A stretch of 64,000 nt of DNA from Cyprinodon diabolis. Its lineage: Eukaryota; Chordata; Actinopteri; Cyprinodontiformes; Cyprinodontidae. The position numbers and the translations under genes are program-made. The notes below the pieces were generated by a model that made no database searches, was not told the DNA's origin, and was given only the letters and a program-made list of their open reading frames with translations. The first letter of the stretch is position 1. Each line of letters opens with the position of its first letter. The stretch spans positions 23,165,591 to 23,229,590 of the forward strand of contig CM060078.1 of assembly GCA_030533445.1 (NCBI GenBank), in the 5' to 3' direction. Below, piece by piece: positions 1 to 12,364 of this stretch.

Positions 1-670
1 GGGGCCAGGAGTGGCCATGGCCACCCTCAGCCAAACAGTGGCCAACCCTGTGGCCACCCCTACCATTTTTTTCGCCCATGGTGGCAGCAGTAATACTCTC
101 AAGGCAAATGCTCAAGCTTAATAAACATTTGAATTTTTCATAAATTAACAACTACTCAACAACTAAAATGCTGTGTTTATGCACATCAAAATAGTAACAT
201 TAAAGTTGATATATACAGAATTCATGCTCTTTTCAGAACTATATTTTGTTGTTATATGAGGTAAAGAGAAAATTATGTCTTCAGTGAAATCACAGATAAA
301 TAACCACTTTAATAATAACTAAAAATCTATTTAATGTAGATATTAGTACATGGAAATGTATTTTTTATGCAGAAAATTTTTTGGTAAAAGTAGGTAAGTG
401 ATGACATTGGAGAAGATTTTCGCCCCAGAAATTTTGTCCTCTACACCTTTAATAAGTCAGCACAGATAAATATATGTGTCTATTTGTTAGGAAAGGCTGG
501 AGGAAAGTATAGTTAGTCTTTATTTACAAAATATGGATGTTGTGGTCGTTCCTTTTGGAACAGTGCAGATTGACCCTGAGGTTCTGGCACCTATTCGCTT
601 TCGGCCCCCCCTCAGTGTACATTGATTATTGCCTGGCCACCCTTATCAAAATTTTCTGGTTACGCCTCTG
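1..670. mobile_element. hAT-like non-autonomous element, left end cut by window
   Basis: The right boundary at about 670 reads, on the minus strand, CAGAGGCGTAACCAG, which resembles hAT-type termini (CAGNGGCGTAAC). Repeated GGCCACCC/GGGTGGCC words occur near both ends (1-60 and 630-645). The left terminus seems to lie just before base 1. No coding capacity is seen. The family call rests on the terminal motif only. Confidence 0.45.
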
Positions 671-940
671 AAGAAAAGGTGGAAATATGTTTAATCAAAA
701 AGTAGAACCTGTAAACCATTGAAGCATTATATCCTTTAATTAGTGAAGGAGTAGTGAATGTGACTAAAATATGATTTTAATTTTGTCTGAAAACCCAAAA
801 GTATATATAAATAGATATTACTTTAAATCCCAGAATGTGATACAAGCTAAAGTATTGCTGCTGCCTGCTGTTCTGTGGATTATTTCCTATATTCATAATT
901 ATTCTTCCGATGCTCAATTCTGATACTCCAATTTTTTGTG

Positions 941-964
941 TATATATATATATATATATATATA
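941..964. repeat. (TA)n microsatellite
   Basis: About 12 TA units in the upstream wnk1 intron. Confidence 0.9.
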
Positions 965-1727
965 GTGTTAAAAAATAATTAAACAAAACTTAAGCAATTT
1001 CATGCCTGAAGTGAAAAAGGATTTCTCAAGCACTAAGACCTCAGTGCAGATTTGAAACTGTGTCCCAAACAGCAGGCAGGGAAACTTTCCCCTGCTGGGA
1101 ATTAGAGCCACATGGAGGCAGTTTAACCTTAAACCCCTTCAATTTCAAAAGTGCAGCACTAAGAACTTTTCTTTGTTTTAAAGCAGCCATCTGACATTAT
1201 ATATAAATAGATTGACTCCGGCAGAAACAATGATATTCTGAAATCTTTAAATCTGTGTTAAAAATGCACCTGATATGATGGAGCATAATGAGCATTTGTT
1301 CTCTAACATCTACAGAGCTGATTTATGGAGTAACTTGGATATAAACTTGACTCAGGATTACGGCTATCCGAGTCTGCAACCTTAAATTCTGGGTGTGCAG
1401 GGATTTACCCAGAATTCTCTTTTATCCTTCTTTCTGAAATGAGCCCCATGTCTTCCTAAACTGTTTATACACTTTAAGCTTTTTAACATTTCATCATAAT
1501 ATAAACTGATTTTAGTGTATTTTATTGGGATTATATCTAACCAAAGTTGAGCTTAATTGTAAAGTTAAACTAAACTTATGCAAATAAAACTCTGAATATT
1601 TAGTCCCTTAAGGTCAAAATGTCACAGACTGAAATCTTCTTTGTATAAACAGATAGAATGAAAAACATCAATAAACAGCAATTTGGCAAACAGTTGAACT
1701 CGTATAGGATTGCACCTTGATCTAAAC

Positions 1728-1805
1728 CAGGGGTCACCAACCTTTTTAAAGTCATGGGTACTGAGTACTAGGTACTAGGAAGAGCTACCAATACTGACCT
1801 ATGAA
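1728..1805 (+). mobile_element. Fragment of a hAT-like repeat (CAGGGGTCACCAACC end)
   Basis: CAGGGGTCACCAACCTTTTT followed by a degenerate GGGTACTGAGTACTAGG and AGAGCTACCAATACTGACC matches, from memory, the terminus of a common fish repeat family with hAT-like ends. Only one end is present and the copy is decayed. Confidence 0.4.
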
Positions 1806-2525
1806 CTGGAGGGATCAGCGTTCACCTTTACTTCATACATAAAAAACATATTTTTATTGGGAGGGATGGAAGGAGAGATAGGATGGATGGAGGGAGGGAG
1901 GAAGACACCTGATCTAAATCCCTCCTTTGTAGCTTTCACTCTATATGTAGCTCTGCTCTGCTAGAAGGTAAAACTCCAGACTTAAGTAAATATTTCAATA
2001 ATGCTGCTTACTTTTCAGTTATGTTAATAAATCCCAACAGAATGCACTGAAATCTGAATTTGTAATATGACTAAATGCTGAAAAACTTTACGGTTGGGGT
2101 CACCTGACTAATGTATTGTATTAAAACAGAAGTAAATTTGGGTTTAATGCTTTTAAAAGTTGTGCGTTTCTGCACCAATCAGACCACACAAGGTCCATAC
2201 GATTAAATTTGCACCATAACTTCACTATAAACACATTCATAAACCTTAACCCTGTTGTCACACCTTTTCTATGTTCATGCATCCATGTGCACATATTTGT
2301 TGTGTGTTCATTTGTTTTGTCACTCGTGCATGCGGGCGTTCACCGAATCAAGGCTCCAAGCTGGAACATCTCTGACTGCTCCTCTCGCCTGTTTCTCTCT
2401 GTGTTCTTGTCTCCGTCTGTGGGCGTGTCTCTACTCGGCTGATGTGTCTCTCTGTCTGTTCTTTGTTGTTTATTCACGTCTGCTTTCTTTGTGTGCGTCG
2501 CGCCGATGCTTTCTGCGATCTCTAG

Positions 2526-3112
2526 GCAGCACTTTATCAGCCCAGAGCGTCCCAGCCGGGTACCCAGGCCAGCTGCCCCTGTTAGCCCCCGGAGGGTTGG
2601 CCGATTCGGGCAGCAGCACTGCCCTCCAGCCACTCAAACAGTGTCCCTCCAGTGACAACCTGTGTTCATCCTACACCAGCGAGGCGGGGCTGTCTATCCC
2701 CAGCCTGTGTGCTCCGACCCCGGGTAAGCATGTCACTGAGACCTGCAGGCAGCTACAGACCTCTCTAGGGTCATTTATACCAGCGGCTCTCTGATCAGAC
2801 AAAAAGTTCTCACTGGGTTAGCCTCTCTCTGTGTTAACACTGTGATGGTGACTCGCTCTAACACCCTTTCTTTAGATTCGTCAACTCCCTCATCTATCTT
2901 CTCTTGTTTTTCCTTCATCTCTGTCTCTATCCTCTTTCTGCATCTTCCACCCTCCCTCTCTCCAGGCTGTGTAAAGTTCAGCTGGGGTTCGGAGCGTGTG
3001 GCCTTTAAGCCGGGCGGCAGGAGGACGCGCTTTCTGAGTACGCCCTGCTTGGCCCTTTGTGTGTAACGCTTTATTTCTTTGCTCTTCTCTTTTACCTTTA
3101 CTTACCTTTCAT

Positions 3113-3166
<54 letters not shown>

Positions 3167-6100
3167 CTGTATCAGTCAAGTCACAGTCATTTTTTCTTCC
3201 TGTTGGTTTTAGGACATCTGCAGCTAAGATTGCAAACAGCAGTCATACATCTACCCAAAACGTTCCAGATTAGTGAAAACCTTTCTTTATAGGTGGGATA
3301 TAAAGCTTTCTCCCGAGTGTTGTCTTTAGGTTTGCTGTTTGTTGAAAGGAAGAACAAACAAACAGGTTGTTTGTATAGAGAGAAGACAGAATTTTAAATT
3401 TGACCATCGTCAGAACATGGAATATTAGGGGTGGATGTTTAAAGCTGCAGGATGTTGGATCGGAATCTGATTATGACTCTTGTTGAATATCGTCATAAAT
3501 AATGTTTCTTCCCACTCTCCCCATAAACTTTGGCTTCATGGACATCTGCTGCAATGAGATTTGGGATAGAAAGTGGGAATCGATGACTCTAAGATATTAT
3601 CGCCAGCAAATATTACTGTGCTGTCTGCTAAAGTAAACCAGGGATTTAAGGGTTTTTTAGACCTGAATAAGTGACACAGATTTCATACCCCTGTATCATT
3701 TTATATCCGTCCATTAATTGGTCTTTCTAGCAATTCATCCATCCATTCATCAATCAAAGAATACAATAGAAAATCCCTTTTATTGTCTCACAATGGGGAC
3801 ATTTTGATGTCTTCTGCCAGTAGTTGGACTTTAGAATCAACCAAGATCAGTTCAGTCATTGTAAATTTCCACAGTTAAGCAGTTTTCGAACATTTTAAGA
3901 TCTCCAGACTCTGTTGATCTTCATTTGATTTCTCTGAGTCAATAAAAAAAGTTTAGCAACTAAAGGTTCTGCAAAAAAACAACAAAACATCTATTTTTGT
4001 CTCCTCCTGATTTTTGCAAAAGTTTGGGCCTACTTCTAATATCCAAACAGTAGGAGCTGATCAGGCTGCCTTGTTGGTAAATGCGAACCACAGCTTTTCA
4101 GCACCTAAACGTTCTACTCACCAGAATAAAGCTGTGAGAAGAAGCCTGAGCACAACATGGAACCTTGTTAGAAGTCGATTCAAGAAAAAATCACAGTTCT
4201 TCCGATCACAGTTCAGGTCCTGTTGTAGAGTTTGTCAAACTGGTTTTGTTTTAAGGGGAAAGTTAAGTTTGGACTCAACTGTGGAGCCAGAGACCAGCTG
4301 TATTACAGCCCTGATACATTTCTACCCACAGAGCCCTCATCAAGCTTTTAAAGTCTGATTTAGCCCTTTGATTGTGCACTTTGGCTGCTTTTGTAAATGC
4401 CGTAATTATTAAGAAAATAAAACCATCATGGTTGTTAAGGAACACTGCTGACTGTGCTGGTTTTCTAGTTTCACTGTGTGGTAATGAAGGTAATAGAGAT
4501 GTAATAATAAAAGAGAACCCCTGGGAATTAAGTAGAAAAACATAGAAAAGTGTTATTCTGGTTGATTTGGTTACCAAACTGTTTACAGGTGGCATGAGGT
4601 CGGTTTTAGTTCTGAAGCCAACAGTAAAGCAGCTGCTTTGTTGGAAAATAAACAGAAGAGCAGCTGTTGCATCTGTTGACTGTGGGACTAAACAAAGTCA
4701 TGCTCCGGTTATAAAGTCATCAGGCTGTGGAGCAGCTATGATCTGATTTCTGAAGCTTTAGTTTTCCATACCATAGCAGGACAAAGTGGAGCACTGAGAC
4801 CTTCATCCAACTCCTCACCGCTGCTTTATAAATATAGTTGGAGAGGCTGGATGATCATTTTCATTAGGACATCCTGGTAGTAGTTTGAATCCGTGTTTTT
4901 AATCCACCCTGAATGTGATGCATATTTTATATTCAATCTCCAGGATAAAGATGCTCTCAGCAGATTATTTGAACCGAATGGGCCTCCATTATATATTCCT
5001 TTATATCTCTTAAAAAAACAAACAGGAAGTTGTGACTTGGTGACTTGATTTTTGTCACATTATTTTGTTATTCTTAGGTAATCTACCTGGTTTTTGAATA
5101 ATTTGATATTTTAGGCAGAGTTTTCTATCAGAGGTTTACATTTATTCTTCATTTTTTTTACTTTATGAAAGGATTTTTCTGGATGCTTCTGAACCTTCTG
5201 CAGCTCAACACCCTTCCCCTTCCTCACTCATCACTCCCAACCTCTAACCCCACCCCCTACCCCATCAATGCATCACCGAGGAGTGGGGGGGAGACAGACC
5301 TGGGTCTTAAAACCTGGATTTGACTTTAGAAAATGAATTCCTGACTAAATTCATCCTTTTTTTTTTTGTCTAACTACCGAAATTCTGTGGAACTGAAAGC
5401 CTTTTAGAGCTTTTTTCTAAAAAGAAAAATTTTAAAATATGCAAAAACATACTTTTCCCTGGTTTGAACTTTTTTATCCTAATATTAAACCAAAGACTTT
5501 GATGTATTTCGGCAAGATTTTACACAAAAGGTAATGCGTTATAGTGCACAGAGGTGAATTAGTAGGAAATGCATGGTCTTCCTCTTGAAGACTGTGGCTT
5601 ATATTTTAGCTTCTTTTATTTTGTTAGCCTTATACGGAAGAGGATTAGGGCCACTGAAAAAAAAAAAAAAGTTAACTGATTTTTTTTTTTTTTTTTCAGT
5701 TTAACATGGGGGAAAAGTCAGAATTCTGACTTTCTTCTCAGAATTCTGACTTTAATCTCAGAACTCTGACTTTAATCTCAGAACTCTGACTTTAATCTCA
5801 GAATTCTGACTTTAATCTCAGAACTCTGACTTTAATCTCAGAATTCTGACTTTAATCTCAGAACTCTGACTTTAATCTCAGAACTCTGACTTTAATCTCA
5901 GATCTCTGACTTTAATCTCAGAACTCTGACTTTCACTCAGAATTCTGACTTTAATCTCAGAACTCTGACTTTAATCTCAGAACTCTGACTTTCACTCAGA
6001 ATTCTGACTTTAATCTCAGAATTCTGACTTTTTTCTCAGAATTCTGACTTTAATCTCAGAACTCTGACTTTTTTCTCAGAATTCTGACTTTAATCTCAGA

Positions 6101-9100
6101 ACTCTGACTTTAATCTCAGGACTCTGACTTTAATCTCAGAACTCTGACTTTCACTCAGAATTCTGACTTTAATCTCAGAATTCTGACTTTTTTCTCAGAA
6201 TTCTGACTTTAATCTCAGGACTCTGACTTTAATCTCAGAACTCTGACTTTCACTCAGAATTCTGACTTTAATCTCAGAATTCTGACTTTTTTCTCAGAAT
6301 TCTGACTTTAATCTCAGAACTCTGACTTTAATCTCAGATCTCTGACTTTAATCTCAGAATTCTGACTTTTTTATTGTCAGAATTCAGTCAGAATTCTAAA
6401 AAAAAAAAGTCAGAATTCTGACTTTTTCCCATTTTGAACTAAAATAAAATTTAAAAATCAATTAACTTTTTTTTTTTTAGTGGCCCTATCCTCTTCCGTA
6501 GCCTTAAATACAAACAAAAGTAAAAACTTTTGTTCCCTACATTCTTACAAATCATCCTGAACATACCATCTCTTAGGGTAATACATGGTGTTGGCTTCAT
6601 CATGATGTGGGCATTAGTTTTTTCCAGCAGGAACTGATAACACTTGAAACAGAAAAATGTATGGTACGAAATGATGGACAGTTTTAGAAAGCTGTTAGAT
6701 GCTGCAAAGGATTTCAAAGTCTGTATTGAGAGTTTTTTTAGTAGAGAAAATCATCCGTTAAGAATTCACACTATATTATTTAGCTGTATCAATAAATGCA
6801 TTTAGCCCTCAATTGGTCCCCCTCAGGGTAAAATCTGTGAAAATACATTAAAGATTGTGGTTGATATATGAAAAATGTCAGGGGTGTTGATGCTTCTGCA
6901 GAGCCCTGTGTGCAGGCATGGACCCAGTTCTGCTGAGCTGTAGAGAGGACTCAGAATTTGATGTCTTGTCCCCCAAAAACATCTTAAAGCTACAGATTAC
7001 ACTTGAGCTGAAACTATTTAGATGCCTTCTCTCCCTACTGTGTTAAACACGTGTCCTTATAATATAATTCTTATATCATATTTGATTAGATAAAGTTCCA
7101 TTTTATTTTTTGGTCGCTTTCTATTTGTCCAAATTGGAGCTGACATCTTGGTTTCTTTTCGGGGGTCGTTGCTCCCCTTCCTCCTGGGTTTTAAGATGTT
7201 ATTGGTGACCCTAACAGACCCCAGTCTTCTGTGTATGGTGTATACCAAGTTCTGACAATCACACTCAGATGCACTGTGTTTGATTGTGGGGTGATGTGGA
7301 CGGGGTTTTAACTCTGTCTCTCTCCCAATCCTCCAACTGTTGTCTTCTGGCCCCCCCTACAGGGAAGATGGTGAAAAAAGTCTGCCCCTGCAACCAGCTC
7401 TGTAGTAACTATCTCTCTTTTTGGTCTTTCCTCCCTCCATCCATTCCCCGTTTTGCTTGTTCTTGCCCTTTATTGAATCCAATTTGACTGCTGTCCAGAT
7501 TTAGGATCAGATCAGTTCTGTTTTTTTTGTTCACATAACTTCAGAGGATTTGTTTTGACCTTGAGTCTAAATAACTGAAATGATCCTTCATCGCAGATTA
7601 AAACTGACACTGCATGCACCTGCAGGCTTCCCTGATATCCTCTGCCTCCATTCCCTTACCATGGCTTATAACCTGGACTGCACTGCCCAGAATCCCCTTC
7701 TGCAGCCATACACAACTCAGCATTGCCTCGTTTTTGTTTTCCTCCATTTTGTTTGACAGTTTTATTTATTAGACCAGCAGTATGATTCTCTTGCCCTGGC
7801 TCCCTGCATATGTTCTTATTTTAAACAACAGACCATATAATGTTTCTCCCTTTTGCTCATTCTGTCAGCATGGCTCAGAGTTCAAAATGTCTCCAAAGCT
7901 TTTTTTAAATGTTTAGATTTATTGATCCTTTCAGCGAATAGCTGATTTGTATATCCCTTATCATGATGACTATTAGTAAGGTAACAGTGGATGCATTTTA
8001 GTCATTAAATTTGACACTACAGGTCTGGAAAAAGGTATATTTTGTGTTCCAATGGAGCTTGGAGGCCATCTACAGGTTGAATGAATAGCAGACAGTTACT
8101 TTTAGAAAATAGATTTAATGTTCAGACCTACAGTTAAAAAGAAAACTGTTCTGAACTCAAATTGGATGCACAAGCTTAAACTGAATGTGAATTTTCATCA
8201 CAAGATCTCAATTATACACACATCCCAATGGTATTAAATATTGTTTAGCAAGCTGGAGAGAAACAGTGCTTTGTTTTTTGTAACCATTAGGTTGCTGTTG
8301 GCGTCGTCGTGGCTGGACATCTGACCACTCCTCCAAACTACAATGAGTGTTTTTATGATTAGTTATTTTCTGGCATAGTTTGAATCTCTTATCCGTCCTT
8401 CTGTTTCATTTCCCTGATCTATTCTGAAACCAGCTTTGATATGAGTGTTTGTTTTATGTTATTGGACACCTAAACCTCTTCAAGGTACAATTTATCATAA
8501 TATACAGTTCTGCAGTTTGGATGCAGTTAAATGATTACAGCAATTGAAACACTTCAATTGCAAGTTCAAACACCGAAATCTACTTTTAGTAAAATCCCTT
8601 CACAGCTTTTCATAGACTTAAGTAAATCTGAGTATCTGTGAATGAAGCATTGGTTGTAATTTAAACCTTTGTGAAGTAATTATTTCTCCCAAACCTCAGA
8701 TATGCTGACGTTATAGCCTACTTCCACTGTACAAATGTTCAACTAAAAACAATCTGGTTTAATTTTCTTGTGTCTCATACCCTAACCCTAAAAAGTTGAG
8801 GTTCTCACACCAAAGAACTTTAAATTATCTGTCAAGCAAGGCAGTGTTGGAATCATTCTGATGGTTTCTTTATTATTACCACAGGGAAGTGATATGGGAA
8901 GAGGACTAACTACTTTAGCTTTTCCTTAGATCAGTCATAATTGGTTTAAAATTTGAACCAAAATGTTGTTCCAGCAGAAAAAATAATACCAGACACACAA
9001 TATTTGTGGTCTGAATGCAGCTCCATACTGGAAAACTTACCAATTCTAAAGAAAAACAAATCATTTAAGGGATGTTATGTTAGAATTACTGTCATCTACT

Positions 9101-12100
9101 GGTGAAATGGGGGTATTTTACTCAAAGAACACTAAACCCTAGTGCATCACTGCTTTAAACACATATTAAGGCAATAGTTGCTGCAATGTCTCAAAAGGAC
9201 TCAACAAAGCAGATGGAACCATGTCATCCAAAGTGAACTGAAACACCAACAAGCTGGCATTTACTGTGACAAAGAGCCAGCAGTCACTGCAGCATTAGGA
9301 GCTTCTAACCACACGTAAACCTACAATTCTTTATCGGCAAGATTGGTATATGCAGAATCTACTGATATTCTTTCTGTTTAATTACTTCAACGAGAAACTT
9401 TCTCCTTCATTAGCTCCTTCCACTTATAGGAGGCTTGCCTCTTTATCCAGTTTATTATTTTTACTCTCTGATTTGTTGTCTTTAAGTTCCTCTTTTTCAC
9501 TTTTATTGGAGATGGTGAAACGGTTTCTTTTACTGCTGCTCCATGCATGTGATGCAGACTTTCATTTGCTGGGTTAGCGTCTCCAAATCATCTTCACCAC
9601 AGCCTGAAATCACACTGAGCTGCCAGCATGGGGAAACACTATTATTCCACGCATTAGTACTATTTTATCGCCACCAGCGGCTGTTCTTTCAAGATGGCAG
9701 ACTGTGATGGCTCTTTGCCAACAGGGGACCAGCCTGATGTATAAACTAATATAAAATTCTTTGTTATTAAAAATATATCTGATTAGTGCAGGCAATAATA
9801 CACCAACGATAACACGCATGTAAATGCAAACATCGATTTTTTTTGCACAATGTCCCTTTACCAACAACATGGGTCAAATATCCAGCTAAATTGGTGTCTT
9901 TGGTATGTTTCTCTTCAGCTTGCAAAACATTATTTATTTAAACTTAAGCAGTTGTGTAAGTATATTATTTCAGGCTGTATCCATTATTTTGCCCTAAACT
10001 GAAGCTTTCTTTTGATTCAATTTGTGATTTAAACATTTAAATTGACATGATAATCTCCATAATTAGTAGATAATGGCCTTCTAAGAGGTAAACAGTAGTT
10101 GTAATATTAGCTACCAGCCACATTCAGGTTATTAATTACTTTTTCTTGGTCCATATTGTTTGGTAGATTTGTACACAACTGCATTGAGCATTTTATCATA
10201 ATACTTAAAGTATTTTGAAATTAAATTCTGATCTAAAACAATGGGTTTCCTTTGTTCATGAGCTTCACCCAGATGACTTCATTTCCCATCTTCTTCATCC
10301 TGTGTTTCTCAGTCTCACGCTCTCCTGCTTTCTGTCTCCCTGCAGGGACTAACAGCAGCAACGCTGTGAGCGGTTCAGAGGGGTTGGGTCAAAGCCAGGG
10401 GGGCTCTCAGTATCTGGCCCCCAACATGTCAGCCCCCCACCAGAGGAAAGGAACCTTCACTGATGACCTCCATAAACTGGTGGACAATTGGGCCAGAGAT
10501 GCCATGAACCTCTCACAGGTTGGCAGCATCAATTTTTCTTCTACGTGGCTCTCCACCCAGGGTGAAGTGATCTGTGGGTCGCTGTAGTGCTAAAAGATCT
10601 GTTTTCTTAAGCTTATTTTGCATCCAGTAATTGTGGAGCAGCACTCATTATGTTTTACACCGGTTTTCAATTATGTGGAAATTTACCTGGATAACGATCC
10701 TTTTATGAATTTATTTATTTTTAAGCTTAACATTGATATAAACTAAATCTGTATTTCTTAGATCTTAGTGTTAAAGATGTTGTTTATTAAAATATTTCCT
10801 TTTTTATTTAAAAAAATGTGTTTAAAAATTTGTTTAAGGCGTGAATACTTTATTTATCTGAAGGAATGAAAGAAAACATCTAAAGTTTCAACGTGAAAGG
10901 GATCGGTTGCTTATGCAAAGTGCAGACAGAAAGGGTTGTGAAACCAAGTCTAAATATTGTGTCTTAAGCTTTTTGTTGTATAATTTAAAAGAAGGTTATC
11001 AGCGTCAGCAAAATATCAAAATATTTGTGTCTTCTCTATCACTATGGTGCTCGTGGTATTATTAAACTGTTTTATTAGCTCGGAAGAACCCAAACAGAGG
11101 CTAGATGCAGGCATGCCCAAAGTCAGTCCTCGAGGCCCGATGTCCTGCAGGTTTTAGAGGTTTCCCTGCTGCAGAACAGCTGATATTCCTTGATAGCTGA
11201 TTAACAGGATTTTACTGAAATGCAAAAATCAGCTCTGCTGAGGCAGAGAAACCTCTAAGACAGATGACCGACTTTAGCCATGCCTGAGCTAGAGCTTTAC
11301 AGTGAAAATGAGTGCATCACTAGTATGAGTGCTGCTGTTGATACATTGAAGGCTGTATTTATCCTTCTTAGGGTAAAAGAAGTGCCAAACAGCAGCAGCA
11401 GCAGGCCCCGGCACAGGGACACAGCTATGAGGTTTGTGTAAAAACACACCCCACATATCCTACAGTATATTGATTCACTTATTGTAGGGTAAAGTCTAAA
11501 AAAAAAAATAAACATGTCTGATTGTTTCGGCCTCCAACCATATTTTTACTCATGTAAGTCCTATAATTAATAAAAGCGTTATTAGAGATGCTTTAATGAA
11601 TTGACTATGAATTAATATTTTGGGATCCTGAAACTTTTAGTTGATTTTATTGTAGAACCCTAATTACGCTTTCCTTATCTGATGCATTGTTGTTTTCCTG
11701 GGGTATAAAAAGCTGGACAAACTTATTAAATTAGCATTCTTAGATGCTAATATGCATTATCTAGGGTTTCAGGTTAAAAAGTATTCACACTGGTTTCAAT
11801 GATGACTAAGACAAATTAGCATAAAATCGACATAAAAACCACTTAATTTATTTTAGCTTGCTGTAATATTATGGTTTTTTTTTTTAAAGTCTGAATGATA
11901 GTTGTTGATTCATATTATTGTTCATATTATTATTATTATTATTGCAGGTTACCCAGTCCGCCAGCCTGGGCAGGAAGTATTCGGCTCCCGGCCAGCTTTG
12001 CCCCAGCAGCATTGGAGGCTCCGCCCAACTCCCTGCAAACCCCACCAGCGCTACCTCTCTGGCTGCCAGGAAAAGCTCCCTCTGCCACCCTCCAGCCTCT

Positions 12101-12364
12101 TCCCCTCTCCCCCAACTTCAGCCGCCCCAGTTTATCCACTATGTCCCCAGCGCCACCTACACCGCTCAGTGGTGCGGTCCAGCTCACAGCATGTCCAACC
12201 CACAGCAAGCACCAACACAGCCTCTGTTGGTCAGCGCCTCTCAGCCGCTGGGGCCCTATCCCCCTCCACAGGGCCAACTACCAGGACAGGGGCCCTTTCT
12301 GCTCTCCACCACTCTGCAGAAGTCCGTAAGCAGCCCAGGAGGGCCAAACCTGAGGACCACATAG
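2526..12364 (+). CDS. wnk1: WNK1-type lysine-deficient protein kinase, C-terminal exons (5' part outside window)
   Basis: WNK1 is a cytoplasmic Ser/Thr kinase that activates SPAK/OSR1 and so controls cation-chloride cotransporters. Only the distal C-terminal tail is here; the kinase domain lies upstream of base 1. Exons read from splice sites and frame: 2526-2723, 2966-3037, 7363-7404, 10346-10518, 11372-11431, 11948-12364 (TAG at 12362). The first three end in phase 1, the fourth and fifth in phase 0. Diagnostic stretches are SSDNLCSSYTSEAGLSIPSL in the first exon, KGTFTDDLHKLVDNWARDAM in the fourth, GRKYSAPGQLC at the start of the last, and the C-terminus NLRTT. From memory these match the vertebrate WNK1 tail, including its last residues, better than WNK2-4. 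The fifth exon has a short poly-Q run (CAG)5. Uncertain: whether this is a wnk1a or wnk1b copy, and which exons are constitutive. Confidence 0.86.
2966..3037 (+). CDS. wnk1: WNK1 symmetric cassette exon (72 nt)
   Basis: A 72-nt segment between a pyrimidine-rich tract ending CTCTCCAG and a GTACGC donor. It enters and leaves in phase 1, so it can be included or skipped without changing the frame. It encodes a basic peptide containing CVKFSWGSERVAFKPGG followed by RRTRFL. It joins in frame to the 42-nt exon at 7363. If it and that exon are skipped, the flanking exons still join in frame (PTPG then TNSSNAV). WNK1 genes are known to have alternative exons near the 3' end. Assigning this one to that class is inference from phase and splice sites. 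Confidence 0.68.
3119..3166. repeat. (TA)n followed by poly-T
   Basis: About 15 TA units run into an 18-nt T tract, in the wnk1 intron just after the 72-nt exon. Confidence 0.9.
3167..5632. other. wnk1 intron, nothing recognised
   Basis: Intronic AT-rich DNA. I see no conserved exon, tRNA or clear mobile element here. The short open frames have no recognisable protein pattern. Confidence 0.6.
5633..6500. mobile_element. MITE-like transposon with internal minisatellite, flanked by 6-bp direct repeat
   Basis: The left end reads TACGGAAGAGGATTAGGGCC and the right end is its near-perfect inverse (GGCCCTATCCTCTTCCGTA). The inverted match continues, with decay, for about 90 bp on each side through poly-A, GTTAA(C/T)TGATTT, a TTTAACATGGG/TTCAAAATGGG block and AGTCAGAATTCTGAC. 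The sequence GCCTTA is found directly outside both ends (5627-5632 and 6501-6506), as expected for a target-site duplication. The interior is about 33 copies of a 19-20-nt unit (see next entry). There is no coding potential. The superfamily is unknown to me. Confidence 0.8.
5720..6375. repeat. Minisatellite, 20-nt unit TCAGAATTCTGACTTTAATC
   Basis: About 33 head-to-tail copies. The unit contains the perfect palindrome TCAGAATTCTGA. Variants are CTCTGA in place of TTCTGA, TTTTTTC in place of TTTAATC, and a 19-nt form with TTTCACTC. Variant units recur in higher-order blocks of about 120-180 nt, which suggests block duplication inside the transposon-like element. Confidence 0.93.
6530..6907. 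mobile_element. Decayed, internally deleted Tc1-type remnant
   Basis: CATCCTGAACATACCATCTC followed by TACATGGTGTTGGCTTCATC and ATGATGTGGG resembles the transposase region [17 protein letters not shown]. Near the end, AAATACATTAAAGATTGTGG and GGGGTGTTGATGCTTCTGCA resemble the 3' terminal region of the same fish Tc1 family. The middle is missing. Recognition is from memory of the family. Confidence 0.55.
7363..7404 (+). CDS. wnk1: WNK1 symmetric cassette micro-exon (42 nt)
   Basis: A 42-nt segment preceded by a C/T tract and ACAG and followed by GTAACT. Phase 1 at both ends. It encodes KMVKKVCPCNQLC, a short basic, cysteine-containing peptide. It lies in frame between the cassette at 2966-3037 and the exon at 10346. 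The preceding and following introns are about 4.3 and 2.9 kb. A cassette role is inferred; the match of the combined peptide to other WNK proteins is from memory only. Confidence 0.62.
7405..10345. other. wnk1 intron, no recognised gene
   Basis: Intronic AT-rich DNA. An open stretch after an AG near 7625 was considered as an exon and rejected for lack of a good donor. No complete mobile element was identified. Confidence 0.6.
10346..10518 (+). CDS. wnk1: WNK1 exon with the LHKLVDNWARDAMNL motif
   Basis: A 173-nt exon after a CCCTGCAG acceptor, with a CAG|GTTGGC donor. It enters in phase 1 and ends in phase 0. It encodes a Ser/Gly-rich start (TNSSNAVSGSEGLGQSQGG) and then the strongly conserved KGTFTDDLHKLVDNWARDAM motif found near the C-terminus of WNK kinases. 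This motif is the best single piece of evidence for the WNK assignment. Confidence 0.9.
11105..11290. mobile_element. Palindromic MITE-like element (hAT-type ends)
   Basis: The left end CAGGCATGCCCAAAGTCAGT continues CCTCGAGGCCCGATGTCCTG and TTTTAGAGGTTTCCCTGCTG. The right end carries the inverse (CAGAGAAACCTCTAAGACAG ... GACCGACTTTAGCCATGCCTG). The whole is one imperfect hairpin of about 180 bp in a wnk1 intron. GCTAGA occurs just outside both ends, a possible remnant of an 8-bp duplication. Confidence 0.6.

Noticed and set aside
5717..6420. CRISPR-like array
   Set aside because: Units are directly contiguous with no unique spacers, contain a palindrome and lie in a vertebrate genome; it is a minisatellite.
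7625..7745. Open stretch after a CTGCAG acceptor between wnk1 exons (FPDILCLHSL...), phase 1 entry
   Set aside because: It is open and has a fair acceptor, but I found no convincing GT donor at a compatible phase and do not recognise the peptide.
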